Below are positions 25,545 to 34,582 of a stretch of 64,000 nucleotides of DNA, one piece after another. Source of the stretch: Pseudarthrobacter sulfonivorans (lineage in GTDB: Bacteria; Actinomycetota; Actinomycetes; Actinomycetales; Micrococcaceae). A program made the translations under genes and the position numbers. The DNA is taken from assembly GCF_001484605.1 (NCBI RefSeq), contig NZ_CP013747.1:3906001-3970000 (forward strand), written 5' to 3'. Every line of letters begins with the position of its first letter. Positions within the stretch are counted from its first letter, which is position 1. Under the pieces are notes generated by a model, which saw only the letters and a program-made list of their open reading frames with translations, was not told the origin of the DNA and did not search any database.

Positions 25545-26321
25545 TCAGGATGCGCCGGCGTCCAGGGCCGCCAGGAGTGCCGCGGCCGCCGCTGCGGGGT
25601 CCGCGGCTTCGGTGATGGCACGCACCACAACAATCCTGCCGGCGCCGGCCTCCACCACCTGCTCCACGTTGCCGAGATCGATGCCTCCGATGGCAAACCA
25701 GGGCAGCGTGGCCTGGGTGCCACCGGCAGCGCGGACGGCTTCGGCCGCGTACCGCACCAGGTCAAGGCCGACGGCGGCCCGGCCCGGTTTCGTCGGAGTG
25801 GCCCAGACCGGTCCTACGCAGAAGTAGTCCAGGCCGCCTTGGTCAGTCAGCCCACCGGACAGCCGGATGGCGCCTTCGATCTGCTCGGCGGTGTGCGTGG
25901 AAAGGCCGATCGCGGCTGGTGCCCCGAGCAGCGTGCGGGCGGAAGCGACAGGCAGATCTTTCTGCCCGATGTGGAAGACGGGGGCGCCGGACAGCAGCGC
26001 GATATCGGCACGGTCATTGACTGCCCACAGCTTTCCGTGGCGTTCGGCCGCGGCCCGAAGCACGGCCAGCAGCTCCAGCTCCTCCGCCGCCTCGATCGCC
26101 TTGTCCCGGAGCTGGATGATGTCCACGCCGCCGGCAAACGCCGCGTCCACAAACTCGCCAAAGTCCCCGCGGTCCCGTCGCGCGTCGGTGCACAGGTACA
26201 GCCTGGCGCTGTGCGGGAGGCCGGTGTTAATGCCGACGGCGGAGTCTGTTCCGGCCAAGGATTCGGGAGCGGGGGAGGGGGCGGAGGGCGTGCCTGCAGC
26301 GGCGAAGGATTGCGCGTTCAT
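25545..26321 (-). CDS. thiE: ThiE, thiamine-phosphate synthase
   Basis: This 258-residue TIM-barrel enzyme joins hydroxymethylpyrimidine diphosphate and the thiazole phosphate to thiamine phosphate. Motifs are IIQLRDK (pyrophosphate binding), VNDRADIAL (Mg-binding Asp), HIGQKDLP and GLSTHT, then [15 protein letters not shown] ~40-residue Ala/Pro-rich N-terminal extension precedes the fold. It is divergent from the riboswitch-controlled thiO-thiS-thiG operon and has its own TAGGCT box 7 bases before the ATG, so it does not carry the riboswitch itself. Confidence 0.92.
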   Translation of the reverse strand: MNAQSFAAAGTPSAPSPAPESLAGTDSAVGINTGLPHSARLYLCTDARRDRGDFGEFVDAAFAGGVDIIQLRDKAIEAAEELELLAVLRAAAERHGKLWAVNDRADIALLSGAPVFHIGQKDLPVASARTLLGAPAAIGLSTHTAEQIEGAIRLSGGLTDQGGLDYFCVGPVWATPTKPGRAAVGLDLVRYAAEAVRAAGGTQATLPWFAIGGIDLGNVEQVVEAGAGRIVVVRAITEAADPAAAAAALLAALDAGAS

Positions 26322-26328
26322 GGAAACC

Positions 26329-26334
26329 AGCCTA
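26329..26334 (-). promoter_or_regulatory. Predicted -10 box of a leaderless thiE promoter
   Basis: TAGGCT on the minus strand, then GGTTTCC and the ATG. Only 7 bases separate it from the opposing -10 box of thiO. Confidence 0.45.
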
Positions 26335-26341
26335 AGTCCCC

Positions 26342-26347
26342 TAAACT
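26342..26347 (+). promoter_or_regulatory. Predicted -10 box of the thiO-thiS-thiG promoter
   Basis: TAAACT, with transcription expected to start about 26353-26355, exactly at the 5' end of the TPP riboswitch. Confidence 0.5.
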
Positions 26348-26352
26348 GGGCG

Positions 26353-26456
26353 GGTACTGCGGGAGCCCGTTGCAGCCGTCACAAAGCGGCCGGGCTGAGA
26401 GGGCGTCAGAGCCGACCGCTTGACCTGATCCGGCTAGTACCGGCGTAGGGAAGGAA
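26353..26456 (+). promoter_or_regulatory. TPP riboswitch (THI element)
   Basis: Conserved THI-box segments are present in order: GGGAGCCCG, then CGGGCTGAGAGGGC, then CCGCTTGACCTGATCCGG, CTAGTACCGGCG and TAGGGAAGGAA. The P2 stem (AGCCCG/CGGGCT) and the pyrophosphate-side helix fold as expected. The 3' end overlaps the AAGGA ribosome-binding site of thiO, so thiamine diphosphate binding probably blocks translation initiation. Confidence 0.93.
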
Positions 26457-26459
26457 CAT

Positions 26460-27799
26460 ATGCCCCCCGCAATAAGCAGCCCACCTGAGCCTGCACCAGC
26501 CAGCCCGGCCACCGCCCTGCACGCCGACGTGGCCGTCATCGGCGGCGGAGTCATCGGCCACGCCATAGCCTGGGAAGTCCGGCGGTCCGGCCGTTCCGTC
26601 GTGCTGATCGATGACGCGCCCGGCAACGGCGCCAGCTGGGCAGCCGCCGGCATGTTGGCCCCTGTGAGCGAACTGCATTACCAGGAGGAAGACCTCCTTG
26701 AGCTGATGCTGGCATCCTCCGGCCTGTGGCCTGCCTTTGCGGCCGACCTCGCCCTGGCCGGGGCTGGCGATACCGGATATCTGACGACGCCGACCCTCGC
26801 CATCGGCGCGGACGCTGCGGACCGCAGGGCGCTGATGGACCTCCGGGCTGTGCAGCAGGCCAGCGGCCTGGTGGTGGAACCCCTGACTGTCCGTGAGGCC
26901 AGGACGAGGGAATCCCTGCTTAGCCCGGCCATATCCTGCGCCCTGGACATCCCCGCCGACCACCAGGTGGATCCACGGAAACTCGTGGCGTGCCTCCAGG
27001 AAGTCCTGGCCATCCACGGACCGGGAGCAGGAACCGCCGTGGCAGGTGCCCGCGCGGGATTCGCCGTTGACCAACGTGCCGCTGCCCTGCTCTGGGAGGA
27101 CGGCCGCGTCATCGGCGTGAAGCTCGCCCACGGCGGAACTGTCCAGGCTCGGGAGACCGTCGTGGCCAACGGATTGCAGGCGGCGTCGCTGGATGGCCTG
27201 CCGGTTGGACTGCACCTGCCCCTGCGGCCCGTCTACGGTGACATCCTGCGGCTGGCTGTTCCGCGGCACCTGCGCCCGCTCCTCACCTCCACTGTCCGCG
27301 GAATGGTCCATGGTGTGCCGGTCTACATCGTTCCCCGGCAGGACGGCACGGTGGTGATCGGCGCTACGCAGCGAGAAGACGCGCTCGCCGGGACGGGCGA
27401 CGCTGCTGTCTCGGCGGGCGGCGTCTACCAGTTGCTGCGGGACGCCCAGGTCCTGGTGCCGGCCGTCTCGGAGCTTGAACTCCTGGAATGCACAGCGCGG
27501 GCAAGGCCTGCGACCCCGGACAACGCCCCTCTCCTCGGCCGCGTACCGGTTTCCGCGCCACGGACGGGGAACACGGCGAACATTGCCGGGCTGATGGTTG
27601 CCACCGGATTCTTCCGCCACGGAGTGCTGCTGGCTCCGGCGGCGGCGGCCATCTGCCGGGACCTGCTGGATGGCCGGACGGACCCGCGATGGGGGGCCCT
27701 CAGCCCGGCCCGCTTTTCAGGAAAGCACCACGTAGCCGGCATACAGTCCCCAGACAATGACATCCGCACGAAGGACCTCGACCCACAGAAGGAATCAGC

Positions 27800-27803
<4 letters not shown>
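26460..27803 (+). CDS. thiO: ThiO, FAD-dependent glycine oxidase
   Basis: This 447-residue oxidoreductase of the D-amino-acid oxidase fold converts glycine to the imine used for thiazole formation. FAD binding is shown by VAVIGGGVIGHAIAWEV (about 25-41) and IDDAPGNGASWAAAGMLAP; the C-terminal ARPATPDNAPLLG and GFFRHGVLLAP match the flavin-contact strands. It is longer than Bacillus ThiO (about 370) because of an Ala/Pro-rich N-terminus and a C-terminal tail. The ATG at 26460 uses the AAGGA located in the riboswitch. Its stop overlaps the thiS start by 4 bases. Confidence 0.9.
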
Positions 27804-28856
<1,053 letters not shown>

Positions 28857-28929
28857 GCCGCTTTCTCCAGGCCCGGCGCCCTCGGCCAGACGCCGGGGCG
28901 GGCTCACCGGACGAGCCGAGGAGGCCGCT

Positions 28930-29256
28930 GTGGCCGGCAAGGAAGACATACTCACGCGGGAGCGCATCGAGGCTGTCCTCGCCGCGCTCCCCGACTGGCA
29001 GTACCGGCTGGGCGGGCTCGTCGCTGTCTACAAGACGCCGACGGCGGCCGCCGCACTGGAGCTGATTGCCGCCGTCGGACGCGTGGCGGAAGAACAGAAC
29101 CACCACCCGGACCTTGACTGGCGCTACAACAGGGTGCATCTCCGCTACACGTCCCACGACGCCGGCGGCGAGGTCACTGAGCGGGATGCCGCTGCTGCCG
29201 CAGCGGTGAGTGCTGCTGCCGTTCGGCTCGGCGCCACAGCCCAGCCGGTGGCTTAG
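28930..29256 (+). CDS. 4a-hydroxytetrahydrobiopterin dehydratase (PCD/DCoH)
   Basis: This 108-residue protein has EQNHHPDLDWRYNRVHLRY and SHDAGGEVTERD, the active-site His pair and the C-terminal signature of pterin-4a-carbinolamine dehydratases. These recycle the pterin cofactor after aromatic amino-acid hydroxylation, or act in molybdopterin-linked pathways. GTG 28930 is supported by GAGGAGG about 7 bases upstream. No hydroxylase gene is nearby, so the partner is unknown. Confidence 0.88.
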   Translation: MAGKEDILTRERIEAVLAALPDWQYRLGGLVAVYKTPTAAAALELIAAVGRVAEEQNHHPDLDWRYNRVHLRYTSHDAGGEVTERDAAAAAAVSAAAVRLGATAQPVA

Positions 29257-29273
29257 GCCGCCGGGTTAAAGGA

Positions 29274-29308
29274 CCGTGACCACGCACCCTGCTGGGTGGT
29301 GGTCACGG
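29274..29308. terminator. Terminator hairpin after the pterin dehydratase gene
   Basis: CCGTGACCAC (29274-29283) pairs with GTGGTCACGG (29299-29308); the loop holds a second CACCC/GGGTG pairing. A short GTTCTT follows. It lies between convergent genes. Confidence 0.7.
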
Positions 29309-29332
29309 GTTCTTAAGGAAAAAGGGCGCGGC

Positions 29333-29635
29333 CTAAAGCTTGAGCGCCTGCGTCAGCCGCCGCGTATCGTGGCTTGCGCGCGTCCGGCCCAAGTAGATGA
29401 CCGTCCCGATTGCAGCGACGGTGCCGAGGGCCATGGGCAGGACCCAGGGAATCCACGTCAGGCCCGGCTGGTAGCCAAAGCCTGCCGAGATGAAGATGAT
29501 CCAGCTGACTGCGCCCACCACTACGGCAACTCCGGCGGGTAACCCTGTGCCGTACCGGGTGTGGCGCTTGTCATTGGCCCAGATAATAAAGCCTGCGGCT
29601 GCTGTGACCAGGACAACGATGGTCAGCGAAAGCAT
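29333..29635 (-). CDS. Small three-helix membrane protein
   Basis: This 100-residue protein has three hydrophobic stretches: LTIVVLVTAAAGFIIWAN, GVAVVVGAVSWIIFISAGF and IPWVLPMALGTVAAIGTVIYL. Polar loops (DKRHTRYGTG) and a basic C-terminus follow. ATG 29635 has GAGGAG 6 bases upstream; a longer in-frame start lacks one. No family is recognised. It lies between the pterin dehydratase terminator and DUF3107. Confidence 0.6.
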   Translation of the reverse strand: MLSLTIVVLVTAAAGFIIWANDKRHTRYGTGLPAGVAVVVGAVSWIIFISAGFGYQPGLTWIPWVLPMALGTVAAIGTVIYLGRTRASHDTRRLTQALKL

Positions 29636-29689
29636 GGAATCTCCTCGGAAAGCAGCGGCCAACCGCCAAGGCGGCTGGCCGCGGACGTG

Positions 29690-29914
29690 CTAGAACTGGC
29701 CGAAACCGACCTTGCGGGCCTCTTCGGCGCCGATTTCCACGTAGCCCAGGGCGTTCCCGGGAACGATGATGATGCGTCCCTTGTCGTCCTTGAGGCGGAG
29801 GTCTGTGCCCTTGGTGATGGCTTCTTGAACGACCGTGGCTACAGCGTCAGCATCCTGAGCAGATTCCAATACGATTTCGCGGCCAATGTTCTGAATGCCG
29901 ATCTTAATTTCCAA
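29690..29914 (-). CDS. DUF3107 protein
   Basis: This 74-residue protein reads MEIKIGIQNIGREIVLES and KGRIIIVPGNALGYVEIG, the core of DUF3107 (TB9.4 of M. tuberculosis). Function is unknown. The start is TTG 29914, supported by GGGAGG 7 bases upstream. The adjacent TetR gene and nearby moeZ reproduce the Rv3206c-Rv3208A neighbourhood. Confidence 0.85.
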   Translation of the reverse strand: MEIKIGIQNIGREIVLESAQDADAVATVVQEAITKGTDLRLKDDKGRIIIVPGNALGYVEIGAEEARKVGFGQF

Positions 29915-29964
29915 AAGGGGGCCTCCCAGCCAATCAAAGTTTCTTGGGTTCTCTCATTTGTAGT

Positions 29965-30630
29965 CTAGGACTCTTTGGGGAAGCGCGAGATTCCGCGCCA
30001 AGCTAAACGGTAAATGAGGTCGCTGGCCACATCGAGGTCCAGGTTCCCGTCCGTTTCCAGCCAGTAACGCGCGCTGACCTGGGCCATTCCGGCTAGGCCA
30101 CGGCCCAGAAGCTGCGCCTCCAGGTGGGGCAGCTTGGTGTCCTCGGCAATCACCCGGGCCACGGCGTCCGCGAACGTCTTGTTGAAAGTCTCGAGGCGTG
30201 AACTGACATCGGGATCGTTGATGAGGTCCGATTCGAAGACCAGGCGGTGCGCTTGGTCGTCGCTGGCGATGAAGCGGTAGTAGGCGCGCATCACCGCCTG
30301 GACACGTTCGTCATTGTCGGTGGTGGAGCTCAGTGCGCCGAGCATCAGGTCCGTCAGCGACGCGAGATGGCTGTCCAGGAGGGCAAGATACAGCTCCCGT
30401 TTGGACGGGAAGTGCTGGTACAGCACCGGTTTGCTCACATGGGCCGTTTCGGCGATTTCATCCATGGCGGCGCCGTGGTAGCCGTTGGCGACAAAAACCT
30501 CCTGGGCCGCCGCGAGGAGCTGCGCCCGGCGCTCGTCCCGGGGAAGCCGGGCGGACCGCTGGCCTGCAGTGCGTTGAGGTGTTGGCGGTTCCCCGCCGGA
30601 CGCCCGGTCAGCCCGTGCTTCATGGACCAC
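29965..30630 (-). CDS. TetR-family transcriptional regulator
   Basis: This 221-residue regulator has an N-terminal helix-turn-helix within FVANGYHGAAMDEIAETAHVSKPVLYQHFPSKRELYLALL (about 48-88), then an all-helical ligand domain ending SDLIYRLAWRGISRF. The first ~30 residues are a disordered Arg/Pro-rich leader. GTG 30630 is the most upstream start; an internal start near the LPRDERR segment is possible. It corresponds to Rv3208. Target genes are unknown; self-regulation or control of DUF3107 is plausible. Confidence 0.85.
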   Translation of the reverse strand: MVHEARADRASGGEPPTPQRTAGQRSARLPRDERRAQLLAAAQEVFVANGYHGAAMDEIAETAHVSKPVLYQHFPSKRELYLALLDSHLASLTDLMLGALSSTTDNDERVQAVMRAYYRFIASDDQAHRLVFESDLINDPDVSSRLETFNKTFADAVARVIAEDTKLPHLEAQLLGRGLAGMAQVSARYWLETDGNLDLDVASDLIYRLAWRGISRFPKES

Positions 30631-30703
30631 AGTTGCCCTACTTTCCCTTGCCGTTACTTACACAATACTGCGCGGTAATATGACCGGGCGGTATCTCGGG
30701 GCA

Positions 30704-30709
30704 TACATT
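30704..30709 (+). promoter_or_regulatory. Predicted -10 box of a leaderless moeZ promoter
   Basis: TACATT followed by GAAGT and the ATG at 30715. No Shine-Dalgarno sequence is present. Confidence 0.4.
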
Positions 30710-30714
30710 GAAGT

Positions 30715-31914
30715 ATGGCTTCGACTTTGACCGCAAATGATTCCTCTGTCTCGCTTAAACCGCTCGTGGAGCCCGCCGGTGAACTGACGCCGGCCGAGGT
30801 GGAACGCTACTCGCGGCACCTCATCATTCCCGAAATCGGAGCGGTGGGGCAGCGGCGGCTGAAGAACGCCAAGGTGCTGGTCATCGGTGCCGGGGGACTG
30901 GGTTCGCCGGCGCTGCTCTACCTGGCGGCGGCGGGTGTGGGAACCCTGGGAATCGTCGACGACGACGACGTTGACCTCAGCAATCTCCAGCGCCAGGTGA
31001 TCCACGGCGTCGCCGACGTAGGACGGCCCAAGATCGAATCCGCGCGGGACGCGATTGCCGCACTGAACCCGCTGGTGGAGGTCCGGCTGCACAACGTCAG
31101 GTTGGATGCGTCCAACGCACTGGAGCTGTTCGCGGACTACGACCTGGTCCTGGACGGGGCGGACAACTTCGCCACCCGTTACCTGGTCAACGATGCCGCC
31201 GCCATCCTCGGCAAGCCCTATGTGTGGGGATCGATCTTCCGCTTCGACGGTCAGGTCAGCGTGTTCTGGGAAAAGCACGGACCCACCTATCGGGACCTTT
31301 ATCCCGAGGCCCCGCCGGCCGGATCCGTGCCCTCCTGCGGCGAGGGCGGCGTCTTCGGCATGCTCTGTGCTGCTGTGGGTTCACTCATGGTGACCGAGGC
31401 AGTCAAGCTGATCACCGGCGTCGGGCGTTCACTCCTGGGCCGGGTGGCACTGTTTGATGCTCTGGGCGGAAGCTGGCGCGAGATCCGCGTGTCGAAGGAC
31501 CCGGCGGCGGAACCCATTACGGAACTGACGGACTACGAAGCCTTCTGCGGCATCACTCCTGCCGTCTCCGCAGACACGGAGCACACAGTGACGGCAACCC
31601 AGCTGGCCACCATGCTGGCGTCCCGGAAGGCAGGCCTGAAGGACTTCGAGCTGGTGGACGTCAGGGAAACCGGCGAACACGACATCGTGAGCATCGACGG
31701 CTCGGTGCTGATCCCGCAGGGCAGGATCCTCGCGGGGGAGGCCTGGGCGGAACTCCCGCAGGACAAGGACATTGTGTTCCACTGCAAAGCAGGCACCCGG
31801 TCAGCCAACGTGCTGGAGGCTGCGCGGAAGGCCGGCTACCAGCGGGTCAGCCATCTCGACGGCGGAATCCTGGCCTGGGTGCGCGACGTGGAGCCGCAGA
31901 AGCCGGTCTACTAA
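30715..31914 (+). CDS. moeZ: MoeZ, sulfur-carrier adenylyltransferase with rhodanese domain
   Basis: This 399-residue protein has a ThiF/MoeB E1-like domain (about 25-260: RYSRHLIIPEIGAVGQRRL, VLVIGAGGLGSPALLYLAAA, DDVDLSNLQRQVIH, DGADNFATRYLVND) fused to a C-terminal rhodanese domain (about 290-395) with active-site loop FHCKAGTRSA. MoeZ adenylates and thiocarboxylates small carriers such as CysO and MoaD2, and activates ThiS in organisms without ThiF. The thi operon here has no ThiF, so MoeZ probably serves it. The MoeB zinc CxxC pairs are absent, as usual in MoeZ. Confidence 0.9.
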   Translation: MASTLTANDSSVSLKPLVEPAGELTPAEVERYSRHLIIPEIGAVGQRRLKNAKVLVIGAGGLGSPALLYLAAAGVGTLGIVDDDDVDLSNLQRQVIHGVADVGRPKIESARDAIAALNPLVEVRLHNVRLDASNALELFADYDLVLDGADNFATRYLVNDAAAILGKPYVWGSIFRFDGQVSVFWEKHGPTYRDLYPEAPPAGSVPSCGEGGVFGMLCAAVGSLMVTEAVKLITGVGRSLLGRVALFDALGGSWREIRVSKDPAAEPITELTDYEAFCGITPAVSADTEHTVTATQLATMLASRKAGLKDFELVDVRETGEHDIVSIDGSVLIPQGRILAGEAWAELPQDKDIVFHCKAGTRSANVLEAARKAGYQRVSHLDGGILAWVRDVEPQKPVY

Positions 31915-31917
31915 CCG

Positions 31918-31978
31918 GTTGCCCTATCACTTTTGGTCGCCAAAACGTTCGGTTGAGAGCCAAAACTGATAGAGCAAC
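31918..31978. terminator. Long imperfect palindrome between moeZ and hemA
   Basis: GTTGCCCTATCACTTTTGG (31918-31936) faces CCAAAACTGATAGAGCAAC (31960-31978) with two mismatches over 19 bp, and the centre holds a second small repeat. It lies 3 bases after moeZ and 9 bases from the convergent hemA stop. The arms are AT-rich for this genome, which may mean an inserted repeat element serving as terminator. Confidence 0.6.
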
Positions 31979-31987
31979 GGGGGCCGG

Positions 31988-33301
31988 TCAGGCGGTTTCG
32001 AGGCCCCGGTGGTCCACGGGGCACTCCGCCTGCGCTGCGGTGGCCGGCTGCTCCACGGTGATGCCGTAGAGGGTTTCGAGCGCGGACACGTAGTCGTCCT
32101 GCTGGCCGTTGGCGGCGAGCTCACGGGCACGGACAGTGGGCACGTGCAGCAGCTGCTTGACCATCCGGCGGAGGGCGAACTCCACTTCCTCGGCGGCGGC
32201 GGTGCAGCCGTGGCGGGCACGGACGCGTTCCATTTCCGCATCCAGGACGTTCATGGTGTGCCGCCGGAGCGCCACGATGGCGGAATCCACCGAGCGGGCT
32301 TCCCGTTCCTGTTCGAAGGCCTGGGCCGCGCCGGACACAATGCCGCTGGCCTGGGTGAGGGACTCGGCCTGTTCCTGGGGTGCCGCCAAACGCACGGATT
32401 CCAGCGTGAGCAGCTCAACGCCGTCGAGCTGGCCGACTTCGGGGTCAAAGTCATGGGTGAGGGCGAGGTCGATCGCGATCAGCGGCTGGGGAGAGTCTGC
32501 GCGGATCTCGGCAAGTTCACCGGCCTCGACCCGGGTGTCGGAGCCGCTGCAGCCGATCATGACGTCGGCCGCCGCCACGGCCAGCGGCAGGGAATCGCTG
32601 TCCAGCGATGTTCCGCCGCGGGTGGCGACGAACGCTTCGGCGCGTCCCGACGAGGAGAACACGGAGATGTCGGTGCAGCCCCTTTCGCGGAGCAGCGCCA
32701 TGGTGGCGCCGGCGTAGGCGCCGGTGCCGAACACCACCACCTTCTTCGCTGACCAGTCGGGGCTTTCGGAAAGATCGGTGGCCAGATCCAGTGCCACTGA
32801 AACGATGGACAGGCCCCGGGAACCGAGGGCGGTCTGTGCTCCGACATCCTTGGCCGTCTTGGAGGCGGCCTGGAAGAGGCGGACCAGGCCGGAGCTGGCC
32901 GTGCCCTCGTGCTGGGCGGTGATGAGTGCGCGGCGGACCTGGCCGGCGATTTCACGTTCACCCACGACGGCGGAGTCCAGTCCTGCGCTGACGGCGAAAA
33001 GGTGCTGGCTGACTTCGGGGCCGGTGCGTGTGCTGAAGGAGCGGGACACGAGCTGTTCGTTGAGTCCGCTGAGGCCGCTGATCTCCGAGACGAGGGCCGC
33101 CCGGGCAGCCTCAACATCGTCAGCGTGGGGAGCTTCACCGTAGATTTCGTACCGGTTGCAGGTGGCAAGCACCACCGCACCCGTCACTGCCGGCGATCCG
33201 GAGAGTGCGGATGTGGCGATCCCGGAAGCACCGTTGCTCAGTTGAGCAACGGTCTCAAGGTCGATGTCGGCGTGTGTAGCCACCAATGAAAAAAGAACCA
33301 C
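31988..33301 (-). CDS. hemA: HemA, glutamyl-tRNA reductase
   Basis: This 437-residue NADPH enzyme reduces glutamyl-tRNA to glutamate-1-semialdehyde, the first committed heme step. The catalytic site is [14 protein letters not shown] with nucleophile C48; the NADPH fold shows [18 protein letters not shown], and a helical dimerisation domain ends the protein. The start is GTG 33301 ([14 protein letters not shown]), a conserved family N-terminus. TATGAT lies 9 bases before the GTG and no Shine-Dalgarno sequence exists, so the message is leaderless or nearly so. It is divergent from hemE. Confidence 0.92.
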   Translation of the reverse strand: MVLFSLVATHADIDLETVAQLSNGASGIATSALSGSPAVTGAVVLATCNRYEIYGEAPHADDVEAARAALVSEISGLSGLNEQLVSRSFSTRTGPEVSQHLFAVSAGLDSAVVGEREIAGQVRRALITAQHEGTASSGLVRLFQAASKTAKDVGAQTALGSRGLSIVSVALDLATDLSESPDWSAKKVVVFGTGAYAGATMALLRERGCTDISVFSSSGRAEAFVATRGGTSLDSDSLPLAVAAADVMIGCSGSDTRVEAGELAEIRADSPQPLIAIDLALTHDFDPEVGQLDGVELLTLESVRLAAPQEQAESLTQASGIVSGAAQAFEQEREARSVDSAIVALRRHTMNVLDAEMERVRARHGCTAAAEEVEFALRRMVKQLLHVPTVRARELAANGQQDDYVSALETLYGITVEQPATAAQAECPVDHRGLETA

Positions 33302-33310
33302 AGCAGATCA

Positions 33311-33316
33311 ATCATA
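33311..33316 (-). promoter_or_regulatory. Predicted -10 box of the hemA promoter
   Basis: TATGAT on the minus strand (5 of 6 to consensus), 9 bases before the GTG. TTGTTC 19 bases further upstream is a weak -35. The predicted transcript starts 2-3 bases before the start codon. Confidence 0.55.
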
Positions 33317-33378
33317 GCTTTTTCGTAGCCTGGTAGAACAACAGGCCAAACGGCAACGGGCGGTGGAGGGCCATGATT

Positions 33379-33416
33379 CCTGTCACGGCGCGTCCCGGGC
33401 GGCTTTCCGTGACAGG
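33379..33416 (+). promoter_or_regulatory. Inverted repeat upstream of hemE
   Basis: CCTGTCACGG (33379-33388) and CCGTGACAGG (33407-33416) are perfect 10-bp arms with an 18-base spacer in the hemA-hemE divergent region. It could be an operator or, if transcription starts upstream, a leader hairpin. No known binding site matches. Confidence 0.5.
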
Positions 33417-33459
33417 CTGTCGTTATCTTTTAGGGCCGATTTTGGGCACAATCAAAGGC

Positions 33460-34578
33460 ATGACTTCCAGCTCCGCCGTGTCCAATGCCGTGCCCAGTGT
33501 CCCGTCTGCTGCCGGTGCCCTCGCTGCGGGCCATCCGCTGATGGACGGCCGCACCGCAGATTCTCCCCTCATCACCGCCTACCGCGGCGGCAAGCCGTCG
33601 CGGCGGCCCGTGTGGTTCATGCGGCAGGCCGGGCGCTCCCTGCCGGAATACCTGAAGGTGCGCGAAGGCGTGGCCATGCTGGATTCCTGCCTGCGGCCCG
33701 AGCTCGCGGCCGAAATCACGCTGCAGCCCGTCCGGCGCCATGACGTGGACGCTGCCATTTTCTTCTCCGACATCGTCATTCCGCTCAAGCTCGCCGGCGT
33801 CGGCGTGGACATTGTGCCGGGCGTGGGCCCCGTGCTGGACAAACCGGTGCGCACGGCTGCAGACGTGGCTGCCCTGCCCCAGCTGACCTGGGAAGCGCTG
33901 GAACCGATCCGCGAAGCCGTGCGGCTCACCGTCGCCGAGCTGGGCAAAACCCCGCTGATCGGCTTTGCCGGTGCCCCGTTCACCCTCGCCGCCTACATGG
34001 TGGAGGGCAAACCCTCCCGTGACCACCTGGGCCCGCGCACCATGATGCACGCGGACCCGGAAACCTGGACGGCGCTGGCCAACTGGGCCGCCGACGCCTC
34101 GGGGATGTTCCTCCGCGCCCAGCTGGAAGCCGGCGCCTCCGCCGGGCAGCTGTTTGATTCCTGGGCAGGGTCACTGGGCCTGGCCGACTACACCAAGTTC
34201 GTGGCACCGGCCTCGGCCCGGGCGCTGGACCATGTCCGCCACCTCGGCGCGCCGCTGATCCACTTTGGTACCGGAACCTCCGAACTGCTTGTTGCCATGC
34301 GCGACGTCGGCGTGGACGTGGTGGGCGTGGATTACCGCCTTCCGCTGGATGAGGCCAACCGGCGCCTGGGCGGAACGGTGCCCCTGCAGGGCAACATCGA
34401 CCCCGCGCTGCTGTCCGCGCCGTGGGACGTGCTGGAAGCCCATGTCCGTGCGGTCATTGCGGCCGGCGCTTCTGCGCCCGGCCACGTGCTCAACCTTGGA
34501 CACGGGGTGCCGCCGGAAACCGACCCCACGGTCCTGACCCGCGTTGTAGAACTCATCCACTCCATTTCCCCGGAGTAG
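33460..34578 (+). CDS. hemE: HemE, uroporphyrinogen decarboxylase
   Basis: This 372-residue cofactor-free enzyme decarboxylates the four acetate arms of uroporphyrinogen III to give coproporphyrinogen III. RRPVWFMRQAGRSLPEY is the signature; IFFSDIVIPL, GFAGAPFTLAAYMVEG and LNLGHGVPPETDP also match. ATG 33460 (MTSSSAVSNA) is chosen over an in-frame ATG at 33373, which would place the inverted repeat in coding sequence. It is the first gene of the hem run; hemY follows 4 bases later. Confidence 0.92.
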   Translation: MTSSSAVSNAVPSVPSAAGALAAGHPLMDGRTADSPLITAYRGGKPSRRPVWFMRQAGRSLPEYLKVREGVAMLDSCLRPELAAEITLQPVRRHDVDAAIFFSDIVIPLKLAGVGVDIVPGVGPVLDKPVRTAADVAALPQLTWEALEPIREAVRLTVAELGKTPLIGFAGAPFTLAAYMVEGKPSRDHLGPRTMMHADPETWTALANWAADASGMFLRAQLEAGASAGQLFDSWAGSLGLADYTKFVAPASARALDHVRHLGAPLIHFGTGTSELLVAMRDVGVDVVGVDYRLPLDEANRRLGGTVPLQGNIDPALLSAPWDVLEAHVRAVIAAGASAPGHVLNLGHGVPPETDPTVLTRVVELIHSISPE

Positions 34579-34582
34579 GACC

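Noticed and set aside
25481..25765. 95-residue N-terminal extension of the RNB protein
   Set aside because: The extra residues are the antisense of thiE and Arg/Pro/Trp-rich; a TAACCT box and GTG at 25480 give a natural start.
26406..27620. 404-codon minus-strand frame opposite thiO
   Set aside because: Antisense shadow; it would also cover the TPP riboswitch and has no family features.
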